Assembly (NCBI RefSeq): GCF_027579695.1
Contig: NC_083577.1
Coordinates: 52,945,283-53,009,282, forward strand
Direction of reading: 5' to 3'
DNA: 64,000 bases
From: Neoarius graeffei
Taxonomy: Eukaryota; Chordata; Actinopteri; Siluriformes; Ariidae
Below, in pieces: positions 53,997 through 64,000 of the stretch. Each line of letters starts with the position of its first letter. Position 1 is the first letter of the stretch. The translations under genes were made by a program, and so were the position numbers. The notes beneath the pieces are model-generated. The model searched no databases and had not been told where the DNA came from. It saw nothing but the letters and a program-made list of their open reading frames with translations.

Positions 53997-55598
53997 CAGT
54001 GGTGCTTGAAAGTTTGTGAACCCTTTAGAATTTTCGATATTTCTGCATAAATATGACCTAAAACATCATCAGATTTTCACACAAGTCCTAAAAGTAGATA
54101 AAGAGAACCCAGTTAAACAAATGAGACACAAATATTATACTCGGTCATTTATTTATTGAGGAAAATGATCCAATATTACATATCTGTGAGTGGCAAAAGT
54201 ATGTGAACATCTAGGATTAGCAGTTAATTTGAAGGTGAAATTAGAGTCAGGTGTTTTCAATCAATGGGATGACAATCAGGTGTGAGTGGGCACCCTGTTT
54301 TATTTAAAGAACAGGGATCTATCAAAGTCTGATCTTCACAACACATGTTCGTGGAAGTGTATCATGGCACGAACAAAGGAGATTTCTGAGGACCTCAGAA
54401 AAAGCGTTGTTGATGCTCATCAGGCTGGAAAAGGTTACAAAACCATCTCTAAAGAGTTTGGACTCCACCAATCCACAGTCAGACAGATTGTGTACAAATG
54501 GAGGAAATTCAAGACCATCGTTACCCTCCCCAGGAGTGGTCAACCAACAAAGATCACTCCAAGAGCAAGGCGTGTAATAGTCGGCGAAGTCACAACGGAC
54601 CCCAGGGTAACTTCTAAGCAACTGAAGGCCTCTCTCACATTAGCCAATGTTAATGTTCATGAGTCCACCATCAGGAGAACACTGAGCAACAATGGTGTGC
54701 ATGGCAGGGTTGCAAGGAGAAAGCCACTGCTCTCCAAAAAGAACATTGCTGCTCATCTGCAGTTTGCTAAAGATCACGTGGACAAGCCAGAAGGCTATTG
54801 GAAAAATGTTTTGTGGACAGATGAGACCAAAATAGAACTTTTTGGTTTAAATGAGAAGCGTTATGTTTGGAGAAAGGAAAACACTGCATTCCAGCATAAG
54901 AACCTTATCCCATCTGTGAAACATGGTGGTGGTAGTATCATGATTTGGGCCTGTTTTGCTGCATCTGGGCCAGGACGGCTTGCCATCATTGATGGAACAA
55001 TGAATTCTGAATTATACCAGCGAATTCTAAAGGAAAATGTCAGGACATCTGTCCATGAACTGGATCTCAAGAGAAGGACAGCAAGACAACGACCCTAAGC
55101 ACACAAGTCGTTCTACCAAAGAATGGTTCAAGAAGAATAAAGTTAATGTTTTGGAATGGCCAAGTCAAAGTCCTGACCTTAATCCAATGGAAATGTTGTG
55201 GAAGGACCTGAAGCGAGCAGTTCATGTGAGGAAACCCACCAACATCCCAGAGTTGAAGCTGTTCTGTACGGAGGAATGGGCTAAAATTCCTCCAAGCCGG
55301 TGTGCAGGACTGATCAACAGTTACCGCAAATGTTTAGTTGCAGTGATTGCTGCACAAGGGGGTCACACCAGATACTGAAAGCAAAGGTTCACATACTTTT
55401 GCCACTCACAGATATGTAACATTGGATCATTTTCCTCAATAAATAAATGACCGAGTATAATATTTGTGTCTCATTTGTTTAACTGGGTTCTCTTTATCTA
55501 CTTTTAGGACCTGTGTGAAAATCTGATGATGTTTCAGGTCATATTTATGCAGAAATATAGAAAATTCTAAAGGGTTCACAAACTTTCAAGCACCACTG
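53997..55598 (+). mobile_element. Tc1-type transposon, almost intact
   Basis: Terminal inverted repeats start CAGTGGTGCTTGAAAGTTTG and are long (about 210 bases, including an inner GTGGCAAAAGTATGTGAAC repeat). TA flanks both ends (53995-53996 and 55599-55600). The length of 1602 bp is typical. The two ends are almost identical to each other, so the insertion is recent relative to the other Tc1 copies here. Confidence 0.93.
54364..55378 (+). pseudogene. Tc1-type transposase with a single small deletion
   Basis: The start is chosen at MARTKEISEDLRK, the family start; an in-frame upstream ATG at 54286 is less likely. The paired-like DNA-binding domain contains GYKTISKEFGLHQSTVRQIV and KFKTIVTLPRSGQPTKI; a second helix-turn-helix and an arginine-rich hinge follow. 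Catalytic residues are all present: Asp in VLWTDETKIELF, Asp in QQDNDPKHTS and Glu in DLNPMEMLWKDLKRA (DD34E). The frame breaks near 55070-55080, where a few codons before QQDND are lost, giving a premature end at 55098; the C-terminal part reads in the next frame to 55378. Apart from this it is of full family length, about 340 residues. Confidence 0.88.
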
Positions 55599-55600
55599 TA

Positions 55601-56765
55601 TGTCTAGGACATCAAAGTCAGGATACAGACGTTGTCTATTTGATGAGCTTGAGTGTGAAATTAAAAATTTCTGCCAGTGCACACAGCACACACATGTCAG
55701 AGTGATTATTATCAACATCCAACCTTAGCATATTCCCATGATAATCTCATCAGATCTAATCAGCTTTAAATTCTTGATTTTTTTAATTTCATTTTGGCAG
55801 AAGTGTGCGTGACTTAAGACCAGAATGAAATAAACACTGATATGCATAAAACTCTTGTCTAATACCGTCCCTAATTCATCGTCCCACACACGGAACTCTT
55901 TCAGTCTCATGTAGTACGTGTTATGAGCCTGAGCTGCTCCTTGGCATCACCTTCTGGACAAAAACATGTTGATCAGTTTCTTTTATTTTATTTTTTTTTT
56001 TTTTAGACTCGTTTCAGGTTTGTGGCATCAATTACATGAGCAACTGAGGTCTACATTGACCCAAAATTCCATATCTGACCTGACCTGGGCTAAGCCCAGA
56101 CCCAGTGATTGGACATAATAGATCTAGTGTCTACACAGTTTCACAATTAGAAGCCGAGGAGCCTCGATATCATGCACAGTTCCCTCAATTATTAAAGTAG
56201 GTTTTGCAGTTATGGTGGATTTAACCAGACAGTATGTTATTTATCAGGTCCTATTAAGTTTTGCTGTATTTGATTGCAAGGTGGCGCTATAATAAGGAAA
56301 AGGGCATTTTCCCCCATTACTTTTGAAGAGTTTGGTTTGGCATCATGAATCTTGCTTTCCCCGGTTTCTTAGCAGCTTAAATTTCATGGCTACTGTTGTA
56401 TTTTATAAATTATTCAGGATGCATTGAACACCATTTAAAACTTTTTTTTTTAGCAGGCCTCTTTTTTTTTTTTTTGGCTAATCCTCACCACTTTTGGCTC
56501 AGATAATTTCAGACCAAGCTGCACAAAATTTATTTTTAATATTTGAAACTGTCAAATGACATCTCCTCATAAAACTGAATCCAGTGCTATATCATACATT
56601 CTTGTAAACCCATGGCAAGTTTAAAAAAAAAAAAAAGCAGTGTTGAGTCCTACCATATGTGCACAGAATACAAAGCCTTACCTGCTAGAATGTTTGTAAA
56701 ACATCACATTGAGCTCTGAACCCTGATATTTTAACAGATCAGTCATCTCATTCACAAGATCATTA
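55601..56765. other. Intronic DNA with poly-T tracts
   Basis: No gene. Poly-T tracts at about 55986-56004, 56441-56450 and 56462-56475; otherwise unassigned. Confidence 0.4.
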
Positions 56766-57016
56766 GCTTGTTATGCCCTGCTGACCAAAAGGCCCGAAGG
56801 GGGTTTATGTTGTGGCGAAGTCCGTCTGTCCGTCCATCCGTCCTTCCATCTCGGAAATGGTTCTCACCTTCTGAAATCAACTTCTCTCACAATTTTTGGA
56901 GGAATTTCACGAAACTTGGCAAAAGCCTTTGTTATAGGACAGTAATACGCATATTGGAATTTCGTTCGCAATATATGGTAGCGGGGGATATTGTGCTCTC
57001 AGAGCACTCTTGTTTA
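56766..57016 (+). repeat. Interspersed repeat with (GTCC)n core and 3' hairpin
   Basis: It starts TTATGCCCTGCTGACC with a GGCCCGAAGGGGG foldback, has a GTCCGTCTGTCCGTCCATCC tract, and ends with the hairpin GTGCTCTCAGAGCAC and TCTTGTTT. The design (5' foldback, pyrimidine microsatellite, 3' hairpin) is like the Helitron-like element at 14084. Confidence 0.5.
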
Positions 57017-57943
57017 TTTATTATTGTTATGAATGTCTAAGAATTCTTACCCAATTCTTTTTATTCGATTTTTACTAAATGTATTGATATAAAGTGTGTT
57101 GAAACCTTTGTAGGTATAAAAATATGAATGATATGGACACATTAAATATTGCTTTAGCTGCACTTTAAAAAAGGAAGAGTAACCATAAGAAGTCCAACCA
57201 TACCAAAATTGTATAGGTAACAATATGACTCGTATATTAATTAATAATCTCAGCATTTACAAGCGCTACAAAGATTTTAATCTGTAAAATAATGAGAACA
57301 CTACTCATAACTCTTCAAATGTTTGATTTAAAATCATAATGTCTCTGGCATGTGATTCCTTTGAGACTGCCACTTTCAAGTCATGCTTTTGTAGCTTTTG
57401 AAATCTACAGTGTAATATGGCAGACATCGATAATGTAATTGGCAAAAAAAAAAGTGAAGTCATATCTCTGCAGTACTTCACTATATTGACTCAAATTTTG
57501 AAAATTATGTTGAGAATCATGTCCTGAGGGAGGACTAAACATTGACCCCAAGGCAGTGTAGTGATTGAATCCTCAGTAGCTGTTTGCAGATTTGTTTTTT
57601 TTTTCCTTTAGTTTGTATCAGTGCACTTAACTAGCTAATTAGCTCATCATTGTTAGCTGGAGCTTTTATGTGACCAGTGGGCAAGCTAATTAATTTATCA
57701 TTTGGCCACCTCTGTTTGTAATTTCCTGTTATTAAATAGTTTCCAACATTTATGTTCTTTATTTGCATTTGACCATGAAGACTATAACTGTACAGTCTAG
57801 TTCTCTGTGGGAATCATGGATCATGTGAAACTGGCTGTGAAAGATTTTCATATTATTTCATCTGTAACATGTGAGTTTGTTGAGAGATCTTTCTATAATA
57901 TGACTTTTTTTTTGCAACAACATGCTGTAGTTTGTGATTGTGG
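57017..57943. other. Intronic DNA with candidate regulatory element
   Basis: No gene. Bases 57610-57775 include GCTAATTAGCTC, GCTAATTAATTTATC and TCCTGTTATTAAATAG, resembling a conserved non-coding element. Confidence 0.35.
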
Positions 57944-57954
57944 CTTGGCCAAAT

Positions 57955-58333
57955 TCCTTCCTTCCTTCCATCCATCCATCCATCCATCCATCCATCACCG
58001 CTTATCCTGTACAGGGTCACAGTCAAGCTGGAGCCTATCCCAGCTGACCATGGGCGAGAGGCAGGGTACACCCTGGACAAGTCGCCAGGTCATCGCAGGG
58101 CTGACACATAGACACAGACAACCATTCACACTCACACCTACAGTCAATTTAGAGCCACCAATTAACCTAACCTGCATGCCTTTGAACTGTGGGGGAAACC
58201 GGAGGAAAACCCATGCAGACATGGGGAGAACATGCAAACTCCACACAGAAAGGCCTTCAATCAGCTGCTGGGCTCGAACCCAGAACCTTCTTGCTGTGAG
58301 GCAACAGTGCTAACCACTACACCACCATGCTGC
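57955..58333 (-). repeat. V-SINE, first of a tandem pair
   Basis: The tail is a (CCATC)n-like run at the low-coordinate end; the head ends CACCATGCTGC. CTTGGCCAAAT flanks it at 57944-57954 and 58334-58344. Confidence 0.92.
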
Positions 58334-58344
58334 CTTGGCCAAAT

Positions 58345-58717
58345 CTCATTATATCTGTAGCCGCTTTATCCTGTTCTACAGGGTCGCAGGCAAGCTGGAT
58401 CCTATCCCAGCTGACTACGGGCGAAAGGCAGGGTACACCCTGGACAAGTCGCCAGGTCATCACAGGGCTGACACATAGACACAGACAACCATTCACACTC
58501 CTATTCACACCTACGGTCAATTTAGAGTCACCAGTTAACCTAACCTGCATGTCTTTGGACTGTGGGGGAAACCGGAGCACCCAGAGGAAACCCATGCGGA
58601 CATGGGGAGAACATGCAAACTCCACATAGAAAGGCCCTTGTCGGCCACAGGGCTCGAACCCAGACCTTCTTGCTGTGAGGCGACAGCGCTAACCACTACA
58701 CCACCGTGCTGCCCACC
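58345..58717 (-). repeat. V-SINE, second of a tandem pair
   Basis: It has the same orientation as its neighbour but a different tail (CTCATTATATCTGTAGCC) and less divergence. It is flanked by CTTGGCCAAAT at 58334-58344 and 58718-58728. Confidence 0.92.
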
Positions 58718-58728
58718 CTTGGCCAAAT

Positions 58729-60544
58729 CCCATGTAATAAAATACTTGCATTATAGTGATTGGTAAAATATGCTGTTGGAAATTTAACAGTGAATTATTT
58801 ATTCCACACTGAATTCTATAAATCACAGCATCAGAAAATATGGTGACTCATACAGTTGATTGTCAAAGTTTGTGTCCTCAATGTTTTCTGAAGGAAAAGG
58901 AAACTATACATCTCAGCAAATGTTTCAAGGGGTGAAATATGAAAAGTTGTACCCTGCAGCAAGGCAGAAAGCCAAAATATAACGCAAAATCAACATCAAA
59001 AACAGTTTGAAGAAGTACAAGTTTGCCCATGATTCTGATTATGCCTGCTTGCAGAAGGCAGTAGCATCTGGCTGAGCTATACATAACAGAATGTCATGGA
59101 GACTGAGCAAAGATTAACCAAAGAATCTGTGGAAATTAGACCAGAAAATGGGGGTTGATTAATCAGGAAAATTGGGAGAATATTATAAATTAGAGGAAGC
59201 TAAATCTGATGGAAGCTGGGACAAAGGTGAAGGGTGGGTAGAAATATCATGACAGTATATTTGTATCACATTCTGTCAGATGTATTATTAATATCTTTAC
59301 ATACACTGTTTGGCCGTATTTGTTTTTTAGATAATGAATGCATATTTGTGAAGCTTGCCATACTAAATGCTTTGTTTGTATAAAATAGATTTCTTCATTT
59401 TCACTTGTCCCAAGGGTGTGCAGTATTTGCACTCAACTACACATCTGATTTTCACATTAAACGAAAGTGTCTTGAAGAAAATAAGTTTCTACATACGGTT
59501 TCCTCCACCATATAAAGAAGTAAATCATTGTAAATTATTCAGTGACCTGAATCATTGTCATGTTTTGTGATTTATTACACCCCTCAATTTATAGTCTTAT
59601 CACATTATCGAGGCACATTTAGAAAGGTAGCAGTGCTGTAACACCTACCAGCTGTTGTCCTGTAACACCGACCCCAGGATTACAAAACTTCTTTATCTGG
59701 AAGTCACTTATAATTTATTTTGCCATTTATTATGCATGTCTCCTTTTTCGAGCGCACCCATACACAGATGCACATGTACACCCTAATGCCACAGATGCGC
59801 AGATGTTCTGTCTGTGTTCACCTCATCCTCTCTCCCACCCCTCCATCTGGGTATTAGGTTTAGTCATAAGCTCTTCCTCTCATCTACTCAGCTCACTCTC
59901 ACAGGCAGGTGCTGTCTGCTGGCTTCCACTCTGCAGCCTAATTGGGGACACAGAGAGAGAGAGAGAGAGAGAGAAAAGTGACAGATAGAGAGACAGATGG
60001 AGAATGATATGGAGGGAGGTAGGGAGAAAAATACACAATGGCTTGAGGGTTCCAGCTCTCATCCTCAGCCTGGCTATTTAATGAGTGGAAAAGGCGCAAA
60101 AAAACAAACAGGATTAATAATGTAGGATGGTGATATTCTCTCTCTCTCTGTCACAGCAGGTCTTCTAACACTCTTTACAAACCTGATTTAGAGCACAGTA
60201 CCAAGGTGGAAGGAGAGAGAGAGGAAAAAAAACCTCATTGAGGATAGAGACAGGGAAATCAAAGGGAGGCAGAGGGATTATGGGATGGGATGTGAAACAG
60301 TGTGGAGGGCTGAGAAACAAAGACCGATCAGGTAGCACATGAGAAATTGGAAGTTTATAGCAAAAATGAAGCTGACAATTGAGAACACTCAAGAAATGTT
60401 TTCCTCTTTTTCATATTTTTGGACTGTTCTTGTTAAGTGTTGTTTGTTGCATTATTATTTATTATTTTATATTATTAATCATTCAGAAAGATGATCGTGT
60501 TATCCATGTTGACATGATTGTATTATGCAATTCCTGCAGATTTT
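58729..60544. other. Intronic DNA, no gene recognised
   Basis: It contains a (GA)n tract at 59951-59974 and a purine-rich region 59940-60330; otherwise unassigned. Confidence 0.4.
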
Positions 60545-61400
60545 TCAGGTGCACTTTTTATGCTGTGAAACTCCCCTTCTACCACATCCCAAAGGTGTAT
60601 TGGATTCAGATCTGGTAACTGGGTAGGGCACTGAAGAACCCTGAACTCACTGTCATGTTCATGAAACCAATTTGAGATGACTTTTGCTTTGTGACATGGT
60701 GCATTATCATGCTGGAAGGAGCTATTAGAAGATGGTAAATTGTGGCCATGAAGGGATGCACATGAAGTATTGTCAACAACAATACTTAAAAAGTCTGTGG
60801 CATCCAGGCGATGATTGATTGATTGATATGAATGGGCCCAAAATGTGCCAAGAAAATATTTCCCACACCATTACACCACCCCCACCAGCCTGGCCTATTG
60901 ACAAGGCAGGTTTGAGTCCATGGATTCATGTTGTTGGCGCCAAATTATGACCCTACCATCTGTGTGCCTCAGCAGAAATCAAGAATCATCAGACTGTAAA
61001 ATATTTTTTCAGTCTTCAACTGTCCAGTTTTGGTGAGCCTGTGCCCACAGCAGCCTCAGCTTTCTGTTCTTGGCTGGCAGAAGTGGAACCCAACATGGTC
61101 TTCTGCTGTTGTAGCCCGTCCACCTAAGAAGTGCTTTTCTGCTCACCATAATTGCACAGAGTTATTTTGTGAGCTATTTTTGTGAGTTATTTTGTGAGCA
61201 TTTCTGTCAGCTTGAACCAGTCTGGCCATTCTGGTGAAATCTCTCATCAATGAGGTGTTTCCATCTGCAGAACTACTGCTCTGGATGTCTTTTTATTATT
61301 ATTTCTTGCACCAGTCTAGAGTAAAATCTAGAGACTGTTGTGTGCGTGAAAATCCATGGAGATTACTCTTATGACAGCAGTTTGCTCATTATGACAATTT
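60545..61400 (-). pseudogene. Tc1-like transposase, heavily decayed
   Basis: The reverse strand can be followed through most of a Tc1-type transposase: blocks near 61330 (N-terminal helix region), 61200-61240 (RMARLVQADRN-like), 60990-61030 (the FRLMIL-DE region) and 60690-60720 (HHVTKQKSSQ, where relatives have the D-N-A-P block). The end is near 60620-60640. Frameshifts and stops are frequent. TTATTTTGTGAG repeats at 61162-61198 are a small internal duplication. No termini were found. Confidence 0.6.
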
Positions 61401-61659
61401 GCAATTAATGTTTTTAAAAAGTTTTGAATTAGATGTAATGCCATGGAACATCCAGGAGACAAGTTAGTTGCAGTTATTTCAACAGCAGCTCTATTACTGA
61501 ATCATTCCCTCACCAGGCTCACTTTCACTCTTGAAGGTAATAAGACAAAAAAAAAAGATGGCTTGTCACGTTACTGACAAAGAGGAAATTACAAATTCCT
61601 CCATCCTGAAGACTGTCCTCTGGCTGAAGACTTACTGACTGCTAAGAAGCACAGACACC
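61401..61659. other. Unassigned stretch
   Basis: No gene or clear repeat, possibly the end of the decayed Tc1 element. Confidence 0.35.
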
Positions 61660-61800
61660 CAAGTCTCATCTCATCTCATCTCATTATCTCTAGCCGCTTT
61701 ATCCTTCTACAGGGTCGCAGGCAAGCTGGAGCCTATCCCAGCTGACTACGGGCGAAAGGCGGGGTACACCCTGGACAAGTCGCCAGGTCATCACAGGGCT
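61660..61800 (-). repeat. V-SINE 3' end only (5'-truncated)
   Basis: A (CTCAT)n tail, CTAGCCGCTTTATCC and the body up to CACAGGGCTG; the head is missing. Confidence 0.85.
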
Positions 61801-62105
61801 GTCTTTATGTTTTTCTTTTAATCTGTTTATTATGAGGCCTAGATTATGTGGGGTGTCCGCTATAAAAATCCCTGTGAATGAACAGTTCATAGATAGCAAC
61901 AGTGTTTAAATGAGCGCATTTAAATTACAACTGGAACTACTACAGTATCAGGGCTGTGCTAAAAATGAATCCACACCTTCTGATTTAAGAACTGTGCTGT
62001 GATATATGCTTAACAGTAATGCAATAATACACAACTTGTGAACATATTAAGTAAATTATAGTTCTTTCCATTCCTGTAATCTTGACAAAGTAGAGGAAGT
62101 AAAAC

Positions 62106-62470
62106 TAGGCAGCATGGTGGTGTAGCAGTTAGCACTGTCACCTCACAGCAGGAAGGTTCTGGGTTTGAGCCCAGTGGCTGATGAGGGCCTTTCTGCGTGG
62201 AGTTTGCATGTTCTCCCCGTGTCCGCGTGGGTTTCCTCCGGGTGCTCCGATTTCCCCCATAGTCCAAAGACATGCAGGTTAGGTTAACTGGTGGCTCTAA
62301 ATTGACCGTAGGTGTGAATGTGAATGGTTGTTTGTCTCCATGTGTCAGCCCTGTGATGACCCGGCGACTTGTCCAGGGTGTACCCCGCTTCTCGCCCATA
62401 GTCAACTAGGATAGGCTCCAGCTTGCCTGTGACTCTGCACAGGATAAGTGGTTATGGATGATGGATGGAG
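62106..62470 (+). repeat. V-SINE, full length
   Basis: From GGCAGCATGGTGGTG to a GGATGATGGATGG tail. Confidence 0.9.
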
Positions 62471-62521
62471 GAAATAAAAATTAGAGGTCCCTGTTTATTA
62501 AGGCTCTTAAAATAATTTAGA

Positions 62522-62892
62522 GTCATCCATCCATTATCCGTAACCGCTTATCCTGTACAGGGTCGCAGGCAAGCTGGAGCCTATCCCAGCTGCCTATGGG
62601 CAAGAGGCAGGGTACACCCTGGACAAGTCACCAGGTCATCGCAGGGCTGACACAGAGACAAACAACCATTCACACTCACATTCACACCTACGGTCAATTT
62701 AGAGTCACCAATTAGCCTAACCTACATGTCTTTGGACTGTGGGGAAAACTGGAGCACCCAGAGGAAACCCACACAGACATGGGGAGAACATGCAAACTCC
62801 ACACAGAAAGGCCCTTGTCAGACACTGGGCTCAAACCCAGGACCTTCTTGCTGCGAGGCAACAGCACTAACCACTACACCATCATGCCACCA
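62522..62892 (-). repeat. V-SINE, full length
   Basis: Tail at CATCCATCCATTATCC, head ending CACCATCATGCCACC. It lies tail-to-tail with the copy at 62106-62470, only about 50 bases apart. Confidence 0.9.
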
Positions 62893-63150
62893 ACTTAGAA
62901 TCAGATTAATCTATATTAATGCATTAATCTGCTTATATTATTACATAAGTGTTCAAATATAAACAAACAATATATAGTCAGTCAAGCATGCTAACAAACA
63001 AGGTTTATCAATTATTTATTCTCCATCAGTGTCTTGGCTGTATGAACTATTTATGCCTTTCATTTGTCATGCAATACAGCAATATTTTGTAGAGTTGTAA
63101 CTTAGCCCCTGGCAAAACTTGTTGATGACAAGGATGTGGTCTGGATCTGA
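62893..63150. other. Unassigned AT-rich stretch
   Basis: No gene or repeat found. Confidence 0.4.
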
Positions 63151-63152
63151 TA

Positions 63153-64000
63153 CAACCCCGATTCCAAAAAAGTTGGGACAAAGTACAAATTGTAAATAAA
63201 AATGGAAAGCAATAATTTACAAATCTCAAAAACTGATATTGTATTCACAATAGAACATAGACAACATATCAAATGTCGAAAGTGAGACATTTTGAAATTT
63301 CATGCCAAATATTGGCTCATTTGAAATTTCATGACAGCAACACATCTCAAAAAAGTTGGGACAGGGGCAATAAGAGGCTGGAAAAGTTAAAGGTACAAAA
63401 AAGGAACAGCTGGAGGACCAAATTGCAACTCATTAGGTCAATTGGCAATAGGTCATTAACATGACTGGGTATAAAAAGAGCATCTTGGAGTGGCAGCGGC
63501 TCTCAGAAGTAAAGATGGGAAGAGGATCACCAATCCCCCTAATTCTGCGCCGACAAATGGTGGAGCAGTATCAGAAAGGAGTTCGACAGTGTAAAATTGC
63601 AGAGTTTGAACATATCATTATCTACAGTGCATAATATCATCAAAAGATTCAGCGAATCTGGAAGAATCTCTGTGCGTAAGGGTCAAGGCCAGAAAACCAT
63701 ACTGGGTGCCCGTGATCTTCGGGCCCTTAGACGGCACTGCATCACATACAGGCATGCTTCTGTATTGGAAATCACAAAATGGGCTCAGGAATATTTCCAG
63801 AGAACATTATCTGTTAACACAATTCACCATGCCATCCGCTGTTGCCAGCTAAAACTCTATAGTTCAAAGAAGAAGGCGTATCTAAACATGATCCAGAAGC
63901 GCAGACGTCCTCTCTGGGCCAAGGCTCATTTAAAATGGACTGTGGCAAAGTGGAAAACTGTTCTGTGGTTAGACGAAGCAAAATTTGAAGTTCTTTATGG
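63153..64000 (+). mobile_element. Tc1/mariner-type transposon, cut by window end
   Basis: The terminus CAACCCCGATTCCAAAAAAG and TTGGGAC follows TA. An inner repeat of AAAAAAGTTGGGACAGG lies at about 63347. The 5' part of the transposase gene follows; the rest lies outside the window. Confidence 0.8.
63515..64000 (+). pseudogene. Tc1/mariner transposase, N-terminal part with frameshift
   Basis: The start MGRGSPIPLILRRQMVEQYQ and the following CKIAEF read in one frame. A 2-base loss at about 63602 shifts the frame, after which STVHNIIKRFSESGRISVRK and RDLRALRRHCITYRHASVL continue, then LSVNTIHHAI and WKTVLWLDEAKFEVLYG with the first catalytic Asp. The second Asp and Glu lie beyond the window. 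Apart from that frameshift the sequence is well preserved. Confidence 0.75.

Overview
The window is vertebrate nuclear DNA, almost certainly from a teleost fish and possibly a catfish-like otophysan. That placement rests on the repeat content only: about twenty copies of a DANA/HE1-type V-SINE, many Tc1/mariner elements with fish-type ends, hAT and Harbinger MITEs, an RTE-type LINE, and abundant CA, TA and TATT microsatellites. There is no operon, CRISPR array, rRNA or stand-alone tRNA gene.

Host gene content is very small. The only convincing host signal is a CpG-rich promoter-like block at about 2580-2785. It is followed by a short exon (2786-2834, + strand) that encodes a signal peptide and ends at a phase-1 splice donor. 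No later exon was recognised, so most of the window is probably the long first intron of this secreted or membrane-protein gene, whose identity I cannot tell. Several repeat-free blocks rich in homeodomain-core motifs (for example 10320-10740, 18370-18600, 23760-24030, 25020-25420, 49500-49770, 57610-57775) are candidate conserved regulatory elements.

Layout: 1-2500, SINEs and a hAT transposase tail. 2580-3800, promoter, exon 1 and start of intron. 3800-13070, MITEs, SINEs, a short Tc1 derivative and a hAT remnant, separated by unique DNA. 13080-16030, a five-level nest of transposons. 16046-17450, an element with 78-bp tandem repeats. 17450-26790, mostly unique intronic DNA with microsatellites. 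27983-34322, Tc1 and mariner elements broken by later insertions. 34638-36388, a SINE split by an ISL2EU-like element that carries a large inverted repeat around a 79-bp tandem array. 36444-43053, a TTAA-flanked element split by an RTE LINE, itself split by a 1.2-kb solo LTR. 43495-48819, a second copy of an unclassified 6-bp-TSD element, a Harbinger remnant, and a complete 8-bp-TSD element holding BED and THAP zinc-finger exons on opposite strands. 48828-64000, unique DNA with SINEs, one nearly intact Tc1 transposon (53997-55598) and a mariner-like element cut by the window end.

The most useful property is that several elements occur both filled and empty inside the window. Target-site duplications, insertion order and some exact ends can therefore be read without outside data. 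This supports two Helitron-like insertions (A^T target, no duplication, CTAG end), an unclassified family with apparent 6-bp duplications, and two independent insertions of one 112-bp hAT MITE into two copies of the same host element. I found no host defence or other complete functional system. The transposon genes are broken or partial, though one Tc1 transposase is close to intact.
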